Source: Corynebacterium sp. SCR221107 (GTDB lineage Bacteria; Actinomycetota; Actinomycetes; Mycobacteriales; Mycobacteriaceae). From it: a stretch of DNA of 64,000 nucleotides. Where the stretch lies: positions 2,294,001 through 2,358,000 of the forward strand of contig NZ_CP115670.1 in the NCBI RefSeq assembly GCF_027886475.1, given 5' to 3'. Positions within the stretch are counted from its first letter, which is position 1; every line of letters begins with the position of its first letter. Below, one piece after another: positions 44,301 to 52,739 of the stretch. A model generated the notes under the pieces. The model was not told the origin of the DNA and ran no database searches. It was given only the letters and a program-made list of their open reading frames with translations. The translations under genes were made by a program, and so were the position numbers.

Positions 44301-46542
44301 TAAACCTGGGGGTAGGCTGGCTCATCCCCGCAGGTGCGGGGCGCTCCTATCGGCGGCCGCGTCGATCATGATCGCCAGAGGCTCATCCCCGCAGGTGCGG
44401 GGCGCTCGGTGTGGTGGGGGTGGTCGCATGACCGCCCCACGGCTCATCCCCGCAGGTGCGGGGCGCTCTATCGGGTTGGCTACATACGGTGTTTCTGGTG
44501 GGGCTCATCCCCGCAGGTGCGGGGCGCTCGGCCTGTGCAACACCACCTGGTCGAGGCGGTCGGGCTCATCCCCGCAGGTGCGGGGCGCTCCTGTCTTATG
44601 AAGCCGAAAGACTCACCCGCATCGGCTCATCCCCGCAGGTGCGGGGCGCTCTTTCCTCCCATTCGGTGATGAAACGACGGTGCGGGCTCATCCCCGCAGG
44701 TGCGGGGCGCTCTCGTGTCACCACGGCCACGCAGGTTGCAGTCACGGCTCATCCCCGCAGGTGCGGGGCGCTCTTCTCCTCACCCTCCTTAACCTGCAAT
44801 TCGGGGGGCTCATCCCCGCAGGTGCGGGGCGCTCGAAATCGCCGCTCAGACAATTACCGCCACGCACGGCTCATCCCCGCAGGTGCGGGGCGCTCCCAGA
44901 GTTGCGGTGGCAACTGCTGTATCTGCTGGGCTCATCCCCGCAGGTGCGGGGCGCTCGAGGAGGAGGGGAGCTAGTGACTTGGTTTAAGGGGCTCATCCCC
45001 GCAGGTGCGGGGCGCTCCGCGACAGATCAGTCTCGTCGTACTGGCCGACCGGCTCATCCCCGCAGGTGCGGGGCGCTCTCATCGCTGATACCGGTGCGGC
45101 ACAGGCGCAGGGGCTCATCCCCGCAGGTGCGGGGCGCTCTGCGAGCGACCCGGCGCGCATTAGCGACGTGCGGGCTCATCCCCGCAGGTGCGGGGCGCTC
45201 CGATGATTGCCCGGTACGTCACTAAGGGGATGGGGCTCATCCCCGCAGGTGCGGGGCGCTCGGGGTCGTGGGTGCGTTTGGTAAGGTCGCGTACGGCTCA
45301 TCCCCGCAGGTGCGGGGCGCTCCACTGATAAATAGCATTCCTCACCGTTGGGTTGGGCTCATCCCCGCAGGTGCGGGGCGCTCCTCCCACCACTGTGCGT
45401 CCGTTTCCCGAATGACGGCTCATCCCCGCAGGTGCGGGGCGCTCTGCTACGACGTCTGACATGCGCAGTCCCAACAGGGCTCATCCCCGCAGGTGCGGGG
45501 CGCTCCTCTTGGTGGTTACCTGTCGGCTCCGGCTTCGGGGCTCATCCCCGCAGGTGCGGGGCGCTCTCTCCTCGGCACTGAAAGTCTTCGACGGGTTAAG
45601 GCTCATCCCCGCAGGTGCGGGGCGCTCTGACCGCGAACTCCAGCTCGCCCTAGACCGCTAGGCTCATCCCCGCAGGTGCGGGGCGCTCGCTAATCCCCAG
45701 ATTAAACGCCGCCTCTGCAGGGGCTCATCCCCGCAGGTGCGGGGCGCTCTATAGGCGGCGATCAGCAGCACACCCAGACAGAGGCTCATCCCCGCAGGTG
45801 CGGGGCGCTCTGATCACAGGCGGCTTCAAGGTCGCGGGCTTGCGGCTCATCCCCGCAGGTGCGGGGCGCTCTTGAGTAGGGAGGAATTGACACGCTCGCC
45901 AGTCGGCTCATCCCCGCAGGTGCGGGGCGCTCCGACCAGGGCGGCGTGGGCCTCACCCTCGCCAGGGCTCATCCCCGCAGGTGCGGGGCGCTCGAGCCCG
46001 CGAGCTCCCAGAAGTCCACGGCGGACGGCTCATCCCCGCAGGTGCGGGGCGCTCCTCTAATTTGAGAAAGCTATTGGCTAGGTGCAGGGCTCATCCCCGC
46101 AGGTGCGGGGCGCTCGCCGACTTATGCCCAAGCTGCGTCTGCACCACCGGCTCATCCCCGCAGGTGCGGGGCGCTCTTTTTCTGGTCTTGCACCTAGGGC
46201 AGCTAGTGCGGCTCATCCCCGCAGGTGCGGGGCGCTCCCCACGCCCTTATCAACCATCCATTTGCTTCCGGGCTCATCCCCGCAGGTGCGGGGCGCTCTC
46301 CACCAAGCGGTTGAAGTCCGTCGCCCCGATGGGCTCATCCCCGCAGGTGCGGGGCGCTCGGCAAGGGGTTTCCTGTGGAGCATCCGGCATTGGGCTCATC
46401 CCCGCAGGTGCGGGGCGCTCGTTGCTTGTGTTTGTGAGTTGGCCAGCCTTTTCGGCTCATCCCCGCAGGTGCGGGGCGCTCTGTAGCGCAAGGACCGGGT
46501 TGATGTCCCATGCGGGCTCATCCCCGCAGGTGCGGGGCGCTC
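38400..46542 (-). CRISPR. Type I-E CRISPR array, 134 repeats and 133 spacers
   Basis: 28-bp repeats with core CCCCGCAGGTGCGGGG recur every 61 bp. Stepping through every repeat position I count 134, the last at 46515-46542. Spacers are 33 nt except two of 34 nt (38916-38949 and 44285-44318). In crRNA sense (minus strand) the repeat ends in the 5' handle ATGAGCC, matching the type I-E pattern, so it is transcribed in the same direction as the cas genes and the leader end is at 46543. All repeats look identical except 41939-41966 (one G to A). Four spacer blocks are duplicated in tandem, leaving about 126 different spacers. Open frames across it are artefacts of the repeat. Confidence 0.98.
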
Positions 46543-46628
46543 CCTTAGTGACCAGCGCGTTTAGTGCCTCATTTACGCTAGCACATGCAACTTTCCAGCC
46601 GCTTGGTGCCTCAACGCTCTTGGTTGAA
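46543..46628 (-). promoter_or_regulatory. CRISPR leader
   Basis: The 86 bases between the last repeat and the cas2 stop are the leader side of the array, where new spacers would enter and the pre-crRNA promoter should lie. I see a TTGCAT -35-like word but no clear -10, and no AT-rich character as strong as in E. coli. Confidence 0.6.
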
Positions 46629-46952
46629 TCACCAATAGCGCCGAGCTTTGCTCCAACCGGTGCGACGAGTTGTGCTCTTCTTATTCGGTCGCACCATGAG
46701 TTTCACGCCATCGAAGTCGGTCGGTTCCCAGTCGTGCCGATGAACCTTGAAGTCAAGACCTTGCTCATTTGCCGCGTTGTGGACCAGAATCGCCCGACCA
46801 TCCTTTACGAGGTCGCAGGTTCGTTGCCAGATTGCTTCCCTTACCCGCGCGGTTGGTCGACCTACGAACACACCCGGTGAAATTTCGAGTAGCCACTTGG
46901 TCAGATCTCCGCGCAGACCGGCGGGACAAGCCGTGACGACGAGTACCATCAT
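46629..46952 (-). CDS. cas2: Cas2e
   Basis: 107 aa, the E-subtype of Cas2. Begins MMVLVVTACPAGLRGDLTKWLLEISPGVFVG and contains the characteristic RVREAIWQ and GRAILVHNA...GLDFKVHRHDWEPTDFDG blocks. Bridges two Cas1 dimers in the spacer-integration complex. Last gene of the cas operon, 3 bases after cas1; the leader and array follow directly. Confidence 0.95.
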   Translation of the reverse strand: MMVLVVTACPAGLRGDLTKWLLEISPGVFVGRPTARVREAIWQRTCDLVKDGRAILVHNAANEQGLDFKVHRHDWEPTDFDGVKLMVRPNKKSTTRRTGWSKARRYW

Positions 46953-46955
46953 GGA

Positions 46956-47885
46956 CTATTGATCCTCCCAATTCACTCCGCTCGGCACCACCGCAAGGTC
47001 GCTCCACAGACGTAGTTCTGCGTCAATTCTGTCTGCTTCGGAACGGACTTCCATCAGAAAAAGCAAGTCCTTAACCATCCTCTCCACTAGCCGCTTTTCG
47101 ACGACCTTGTCACGGACGTGGTGACGAACAATTCGGTCGGCGTTCATTTGTGCGCTCGCGACAGCGTCAAAAGCTGCGGGAATGGTTATTTCTGCTTTGT
47201 AAAGATCTGCGAGATCGTAGACGAGGGATCGATCGGTGCCTTGATGGACGATGCCTAGAGCTGGGTTGAATCCAAGACTGACGATGACGGCATGGGCGAT
47301 CCCATAAAGAGCTGCATTTGCAGCAGTCAGGGCCCGATTGATGGGGTCACCAGAGTCAAAGTCATTGGGATCATAGCTTCGGCGGTTCCAAAACACGCCG
47401 GTGCGTTCACTTTCCGCAGCGTAGATGCGCTTCATACGGGCGCCTTCGCGTCCACGAAGCTGTGCCATGGTGAGCCGCGAAACGTCCTCACCGGGGAACC
47501 TCATGGCATACATCTGTCGCGCGCAATAAAGGCGGCGTCGTTGATGAGTCACAATTTCCGCTTGGGCGATTGCATTTCGAGCAGTCTTGGCAACTGGCCG
47601 CCCGTGTGCATAGTAGCGGATGCCCTTTTCCCCCACCCATGCCACGCTGACGCCCGAATCACCGAGCAACGCCATCGCAGCGAAGGTCACTTTTGTGCCG
47701 GGGCCAAGCAGCAGCACCGCAATGTCCGTCGCGGGGACATGGGCGATCCCGCGATGGTCATGGATAGTCAATGCATTGTTGTCGCGGTTGACTGCCGCTC
47801 TTTCCACATAAAGGAAGGAGATCCGCTCCTCCACTTTGGAAAGCGATAGCCGGTCAAGTGGTTCGCTGCTTGGTTTCCCAGTCAC
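46956..47885 (-). CDS. cas1: Cas1e integrase
   Basis: 309 aa integrase that inserts new spacers. Metal-ligand regions are present: the EGARMKRIY glutamate, H in ALGIVHQGTDRSLVYDLADLYK and the following Asp. GTG at 47885 is preferred: AGGAAC lies about 8 bases upstream and the start falls 8 bases after the cas6 stop. A reading from 47924 would add 13 residues inside cas6. Between cas6 and cas2 in the operon. Confidence 0.95.
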   Translation of the reverse strand: MTGKPSSEPLDRLSLSKVEERISFLYVERAAVNRDNNALTIHDHRGIAHVPATDIAVLLLGPGTKVTFAAMALLGDSGVSVAWVGEKGIRYYAHGRPVAKTARNAIAQAEIVTHQRRRLYCARQMYAMRFPGEDVSRLTMAQLRGREGARMKRIYAAESERTGVFWNRRSYDPNDFDSGDPINRALTAANAALYGIAHAVIVSLGFNPALGIVHQGTDRSLVYDLADLYKAEITIPAAFDAVASAQMNADRIVRHHVRDKVVEKRLVERMVKDLLFLMEVRSEADRIDAELRLWSDLAVVPSGVNWEDQ

Positions 47886-47893
47886 AATAGTTC

Positions 47894-48532
47894 CTAACGT
47901 TGCGCCAGTGTCAAGAGTCCGCAACCATATGCTCGCCCGCGGCCGATTCCACCGAAAAGTGCCGCTCTAAGTAGCTCGGGGGAAGTCACTTCCAGCACAC
48001 CGCGGTAACGAACCGTCCCAAGCGTGACCTTTCGGCGATTATCTTCCGCCGACTTCGCAAAACGAAGATGGTTGCGCTCGACTATGACGCACTCTTTCGC
48101 AACGAATCCGTGCCTTTGGGCGCGATCGAGAAGCCACGCGGACTGCCCTTCATCACCGACGAGTGGGACCACCTTCCCCCTCTTACCGCCCTTCACTGGG
48201 ACGGACTTGGTTGGATTCGCGACCAATTCGAAATTCCAGTGTTGCCCTCTTAGTAAAGCATCTGCAAAGGGGGCATAATTGGCGATTTCAGCAGGGCGTG
48301 TTGCCCATCCTGCCTGCTCAACGATGTGGCTGGCATCGCTGGCTTCAGGGCCGACGATGTACAACACATGCTCGTGTTCTCGCTTGTCCAAGCGCCAAAG
48401 CACCCGGGCGGATTCATTAAGGTCGGGTGGAAACGCCGCACGAACTGCGGCGTGCATGACCTGAGGATTGGTAATCAGTCGACGGGCTTGACGCCGCTCG
48501 GGGTTAAGCAGCACTCGAGTCAGCGTGGTCAT
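47894..48532 (-). CDS. cas6e: Cas6e (CasE), crRNA-processing endonuclease
   Basis: 212 aa RAMP-fold nuclease that cuts the pre-crRNA 3' of the repeat hairpin and stays bound to it. The early conserved His lies in ITNPQVMHAAVRAAF (residue 27), and the glycine-rich loop GGIGRGRAYGCGLLTL closes the protein. Overlaps cas5 by ATGA. Also the enzyme that would process the mini-array upstream of cas3. Confidence 0.94.
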   Translation of the reverse strand: MTTLTRVLLNPERRQARRLITNPQVMHAAVRAAFPPDLNESARVLWRLDKREHEHVLYIVGPEASDASHIVEQAGWATRPAEIANYAPFADALLRGQHWNFELVANPTKSVPVKGGKRGKVVPLVGDEGQSAWLLDRAQRHGFVAKECVIVERNHLRFAKSAEDNRRKVTLGTVRYRGVLEVTSPELLRAALFGGIGRGRAYGCGLLTLAQR

Positions 48533-49230
48533 ACCGACATCACCGCTTCCATAAAGGGATCTTCATGCTTGCCATCCTCATTCACAAAGACTGCACCTGT
48601 AGGGTCTTGTATAACCTCGCGCCACCCGTACTTGCGATGCTCTTGTGAGAAGGAGATAGGAACATCCTGACGAGGTACACCTATCTCACCTGGATCAGCA
48701 TCGCGGAAAATTGGCAAAGCCACCTTCTTAGCGCGCTTAGACTTGTGAGATTTCGAGGCTTGCCATTCCAATTCTTTCAGCGCCTCGACAGCCGAACCTG
48801 GCCTTACACCAATTAGCAGATCCGGCGACACCGGGCACGACCGACGACCAAGGAACAGAGGAAAGCGCGGGTTTAGGATGGCCCCACGAAGAGCCTCAAT
48901 CATCTCATCATCGTCGCTTTCGATCGCAGCAACGAAGACGGCATCCTCAAGGAAATACCTAGTCACCAGTGAATTTCCTCCGCCAACTTGCCATTTCTCC
49001 GCCGTCTGGAAGTCCTTGAGCAACGTTCCGGGCTGATCCACTCGTACAGCGAAACGCAATCCTGCAAGATCCTCAATCGGATCCGCTCGGCGTCGACCTT
49101 GTGCTGCTGCCAATAGGCCAACAACTCCCGACTTCGTGGGCATGTGGCCTGTGGCGCGAATACCGTACCGGCTCTCATCTCCCCATGATTGCATGGGGCC
49201 TTTCAGCCGCAAAAGCAGAGTTGAGGTCAC
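48529..49230 (-). CDS. cas5e: Cas5e (CasD)
   Basis: 233 aa. MTSTLLLRLKGPMQSWGDESRYGIRATGHMPTKSGVVGLL is the standard Cas5e opening. Binds the 5' handle of the crRNA in Cascade. ATGA overlaps on both sides, with cas7 and cas6, imply translational coupling and fixed stoichiometry. Confidence 0.95.
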   Translation of the reverse strand: MTSTLLLRLKGPMQSWGDESRYGIRATGHMPTKSGVVGLLAAAQGRRRADPIEDLAGLRFAVRVDQPGTLLKDFQTAEKWQVGGGNSLVTRYFLEDAVFVAAIESDDDEMIEALRGAILNPRFPLFLGRRSCPVSPDLLIGVRPGSAVEALKELEWQASKSHKSKRAKKVALPIFRDADPGEIGVPRQDVPISFSQEHRKYGWREVIQDPTGAVFVNEDGKHEDPFMEAVMSV

Positions 49231-50345
49231 TGCGCTTGCTCCTCCAGGAAGACATTCAGCGCAGAAATCAGACCGTCAAGGGTAGTCTTTTCGGCGAGAC
49301 CCTCAAAGGCATCTGCAAGGTCTCCCAACCCCATCACCAACGCCTTAACTGGCACGAATCCATAGGTCTGTTCGATCTCGCGTTCCTCATCGGCTAACTT
49401 CTTTGCGCCTTGTGCACGGCGACCTGCGGTCTCATCCGCGACAACGGGTTCCTCGAATGCATTGACGAGCGATACGGACCGGCTATCGCGGACGGCCACA
49501 TAAACTAGTTCTGGCAGCGTGTTATTGGCGAAGGTGTTCTGTTTACCAGTTGGCATGCTGGTGACAAAACTCTTCACAAAGGCAGCAACCGCCTCACGAG
49601 CCACGTTCGCATCACCGAGGTTCTCCGTGAGTGAATCTACGTCGACGGTGGCGAAGCGGTAGAGGGTGGAAGACATCATTTGCACGGTGCCGATCATGCC
49701 AGCACCAGCTTCGTCTTTGTCTTCTACATAGTCGTCTACGGCGGTGAAGTAGTCGAACTCCGGCTCGGACTCGTGAATTCCCAAGGCGTGAGCGACCTGT
49801 ACCGATGCGTCAACGTTGTAGTTTGGGTCATCTGCAAGCATACGACCGAACATCGCAATGTCCACGCTGTGAGCGGTATCCAGCGCTTCTTTGGCCAACT
49901 TCTTATCGGGCTTTCCCTCCGATTCAATAGCGAGTGCCGCCGCCTTCTGGATCTGGTCTGCGCTCAGGAACACAAGGTAGCCAGCCTCAGGATTTCCAGC
50001 CGCTGCTTCGTCGCCCTTCTTTGTCTTCTTTTCGGTGACCTTAATCCCAGCAGCCTTGAACACGGACTCAGCGAGCTTGGCAGCTTCTTTTTCGTCGAAG
50101 TTTTCGCTTTGCTTGCGAATTTCTTCGGCAACGATGTCCACAACCTTGCGAGTACGGAATCCAACTGACCCTGCAGGTAGGGTGGCTTCGAAATCCTTGC
50201 GGATAGCCCGCTTCCACGATTGCGATGACACTCGCTGGCGAGGGACCCCACCGAACACAGCCGTCTTAGGAGCGCCGGTATCGTCGCGGTTGATCAGGCT
50301 CGGTGGCAGGGTCTGTAGTGCGTGAATGTCGATGAACAAAGTCAT
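49227..50345 (-). CDS. cas7e: Cas7e (Cse4/CasC), Cascade backbone
   Basis: 372 aa. FIDIHALQTLPPSLINRDDTGAPKTAVFGGVPRQRVSSQSWKRAIRKDF is the family opening, with the RVSSQ motif that contacts RNA. Six copies coat the spacer in Cascade. 23-base gap to cse2, with GAGAGAGG ahead of the ATG, so it may be translated independently at a higher level. Confidence 0.95.
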   Translation of the reverse strand: MTLFIDIHALQTLPPSLINRDDTGAPKTAVFGGVPRQRVSSQSWKRAIRKDFEATLPAGSVGFRTRKVVDIVAEEIRKQSENFDEKEAAKLAESVFKAAGIKVTEKKTKKGDEAAAGNPEAGYLVFLSADQIQKAAALAIESEGKPDKKLAKEALDTAHSVDIAMFGRMLADDPNYNVDASVQVAHALGIHESEPEFDYFTAVDDYVEDKDEAGAGMIGTVQMMSSTLYRFATVDVDSLTENLGDANVAREAVAAFVKSFVTSMPTGKQNTFANNTLPELVYVAVRDSRSVSLVNAFEEPVVADETAGRRAQGAKKLADEEREIEQTYGFVPVKALVMGLGDLADAFEGLAEKTTLDGLISALNVFLEEQAQ

Positions 50346-50368
50346 GAGTTTTCCTCTCTCTTGGCTTT

Positions 50369-51028
50369 CTAGTGATGAGTTTCTGACGAAGTTTCTTCAG
50401 GACTCAACCCGGAAGGGTGTCCGATTGCGAAGTCGCGCCCCCAACGAAGGAGGACGCTATTTCGCCGTTCGCGGTTGTCGAGATTTCTTAGGTCTTGAGC
50501 AAATTGGCCATAGTCGAATCCCAAACGATTCGAGCGCAGCAGCGTGATCAGTGATCGCGCATGAATAAGCCTCGAGCGCGACCCCTGTGCCAGGATCATG
50601 GCGTCGAAACGCGGCTTGATAGACTCTGATTCGCTGATCTGATTCAGCCTGCCGCAGGCAGATGCGAAGGAAGCATTTTTCACGTGAGTCGCAGAAGTCG
50701 CTCCTTGCATATGAACTGCGAAGAGTGTCAGAGCGTGAAACGCTGCCCGCTCTGATGCTGAAGCCGAATCGCCTTTGCCAAGCTCCAATTCACTCAATTG
50801 CGGCTGCATGACACTGAGCACCAAATTCACCGCAAGCGGATCGCGATCCACCGGCTGACCAGCGAGCTTTCGCAGTCGTGCCAGCTGGGCACGAGCCGTT
50901 GCCTGCGCAGAGTGGGTAGAGCCTCCCAGATACGCATTTTGCAGGTATTCAGCAGTGGTAGCGACAGCAAAACGTAGATTTGGCTTGCCGACGTCCACAG
51001 GCTCCTTCGCCTCGGTCAAGTCACTCAT
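50369..51028 (-). CDS. cse2: Cse2 (CasB), Cascade small subunit
   Basis: 219 aa, mostly helical. ARAQLARLRKLAGQPVDRDPLAVNLVL and the C-terminal GFDYGQFAQDLRNLDNRERRNSVLLRWGRDFAIG match the Cse2 family. Present in two copies in Cascade, holding the displaced strand. Overlaps cse1 by ATGA. Confidence 0.93.
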   Translation of the reverse strand: MSDLTEAKEPVDVGKPNLRFAVATTAEYLQNAYLGGSTHSAQATARAQLARLRKLAGQPVDRDPLAVNLVLSVMQPQLSELELGKGDSASASERAAFHALTLFAVHMQGATSATHVKNASFASACGRLNQISESESIKPRFDAMILAQGSRSRLIHARSLITLLRSNRLGFDYGQFAQDLRNLDNRERRNSVLLRWGRDFAIGHPSGLSPEETSSETHH

Positions 51029-52680
51029 CGACTATTCCTTTCATTTTCATTCTCTTCTCGCTGAAGTTCCGTCAGAGGAAGCACCTCTTTGAGTTTTTTC
51101 CGCAGCCACATCAAGGCGGTCCCCGCAGACTGGATGCGGGTTTTATCCCCCGAGTCGACGGGTCGGCCCACGAGCGCCTTTGGGCCAGCTCCTCGGACCA
51201 ATACCTCAGCCTGCAGCAGGACACTCTGCTTGAGATGGTGCTGCCACTCCACCGCACGTGCATCAGCGTTTTCCTCGGTCACCCCGGACAACCAAGCGAC
51301 AAATTGCGGCTCCAACACGGCTAAGAGCGCATCGGTCGGATATGCCTGAAACTCATACTCGCCGCCGGCAGCCACCTTAAGTTGACCTGAGAAACTACCC
51401 AGAGCGATTGCTGCTTCGTTGGAAGCCTGCGCGGCGTCGAGCACGATGCGCCGAAGTCCGACTGATTCCTGTTTAAGCACGGCGATCGGCAGCTCCAAGC
51501 CGAAGTGGATCTCCGTTCCGACGGATGAGGCTTGGGCCCCATATTCCACCGAAAACAGTTCTACTTTTAATACTGGAGGGATTAGGTCAGGGTCTTGTGC
51601 CCGCAGAGTCGCCAAATTCGACAAAGTCTCCGGACGCTTGGGAGGAAGGTTCTTCGGACCGAAGCCAGCATCGTTGGCCATGCTAATCAGCGGAGGCAAC
51701 CCTCTCCACATGGTCCGCTCCGAGCCAAATGGTCGAGGGTAGTAAACGGGTTTATCCTTCTTGGACTTTGCAGAGCTGTAGCGATAGGCAGTCATTGGGT
51801 CGCCGAAGATATTGGCCCCAGCATTCGGGATTCGGTCGCCGTTGGATACCAACACGCCCACCACGCGTTCCGGGTTATTTGGATCTAGATAGAGTTTGAT
51901 CCGGCGGGACTGCCAAGTCGCTAGGTCGGCCGGCCCTTCAGGGAACACGAAGTCCGCTGTCGGATTTTCCCGCTGCGCGGCGGTATCTGGAGATCGCTCC
52001 CACACGGGCTTGTCACGTTCCTCGGACGCGCCCCAGACAGTGTTGAGTATCAGCGTCTCACGCAAACAATCTCCCACGACGAGAGTACCGCCGGTCATCC
52101 CCGTCCAGCCGGTACCAATTGGGTACCCTCTGCCGCCCTTTACGCGCGGGTCACCTTCAGCCCCTGATTTGATGCCGGAGAAATCAAAAGCCTGCACGTA
52201 CACGACCCATCGTGCAGCCTCGGCCAGATCGATGGATTCGCGAGATGCCCCGGCGCGCATCGTAAAGAAGTGGCTGTCAGCCTCCGGAACAATTCTGTGA
52301 ATGGGAGAGAACCGCCCGGTCTTCGTAGTTAGACCGGCTACCTGCATAAAAGGGGTGCTCTCATGTAACAGGTCAAACCGCTCGTGGAAACGATCGAGGT
52401 AGTCAAGTACTACCGTATCCGATTCTTGGCTGCTGACGAGCTCAAACTGCTCTTCCACCCAATCTAATGGATCGCCTTCGTCTTCCTCCCCTGGTGCGTG
52501 GGCGCGCCAGAAGATAGCGAGCACTAATCGATAGAGCGCGTACGTTTGGGCGGGGGAATCTGCCCGGATTTCAGTGACTGTGCATTTGCCGGAGAACAGA
52601 TCCCTAAGCCCCAGAAGCGGTCTGCTTCCGTCTTCGAGCACGCAGGGTATCCACGGCTCGTCAAGGAGTGAAAATGTCAT
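51025..52680 (-). CDS. cse1: Cse1 (Cas8e/CasA), Cascade large subunit
   Basis: 551 aa. Recognises the PAM and recruits Cas3. Starting at 52680 the protein opens FSLLDEPWIPCVLEDG, the family's usual N-terminus, after GGGAGAAGAAAAGAG. The frame is open back to 52743, where an ATGA overlap with the cas3 stop offers a coupled alternative start. The C-terminal four-helix bundle region is present. Confidence 0.93.
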   Translation of the reverse strand: MTFSLLDEPWIPCVLEDGSRPLLGLRDLFSGKCTVTEIRADSPAQTYALYRLVLAIFWRAHAPGEEDEGDPLDWVEEQFELVSSQESDTVVLDYLDRFHERFDLLHESTPFMQVAGLTTKTGRFSPIHRIVPEADSHFFTMRAGASRESIDLAEAARWVVYVQAFDFSGIKSGAEGDPRVKGGRGYPIGTGWTGMTGGTLVVGDCLRETLILNTVWGASEERDKPVWERSPDTAAQRENPTADFVFPEGPADLATWQSRRIKLYLDPNNPERVVGVLVSNGDRIPNAGANIFGDPMTAYRYSSAKSKKDKPVYYPRPFGSERTMWRGLPPLISMANDAGFGPKNLPPKRPETLSNLATLRAQDPDLIPPVLKVELFSVEYGAQASSVGTEIHFGLELPIAVLKQESVGLRRIVLDAAQASNEAAIALGSFSGQLKVAAGGEYEFQAYPTDALLAVLEPQFVAWLSGVTEENADARAVEWQHHLKQSVLLQAEVLVRGAGPKALVGRPVDSGDKTRIQSAGTALMWLRKKLKEVLPLTELQREENENERNSR

Positions 52681-52739
52681 CTCTTTTCTTCTCCCGCTTT
52701 CATTTGATTTTTCTAACAGGTCGTTTTCTTCATTGTTTA

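Noticed and set aside
38400..46542. Many long plus-strand open frames, one of 684 residues rich in AHPRRCGAL and GSSPQVRGA
   Set aside because: They are translations of the 28-bp CRISPR repeat in successive frames, not proteins.
46543..46628. An open minus-strand frame running from the cas2 stop into the first repeat (IGDSTKSVEAPSG...)
   Set aside because: No start codon with a ribosome site, only about 30 residues before the repeat; taken as the leader, open by chance.
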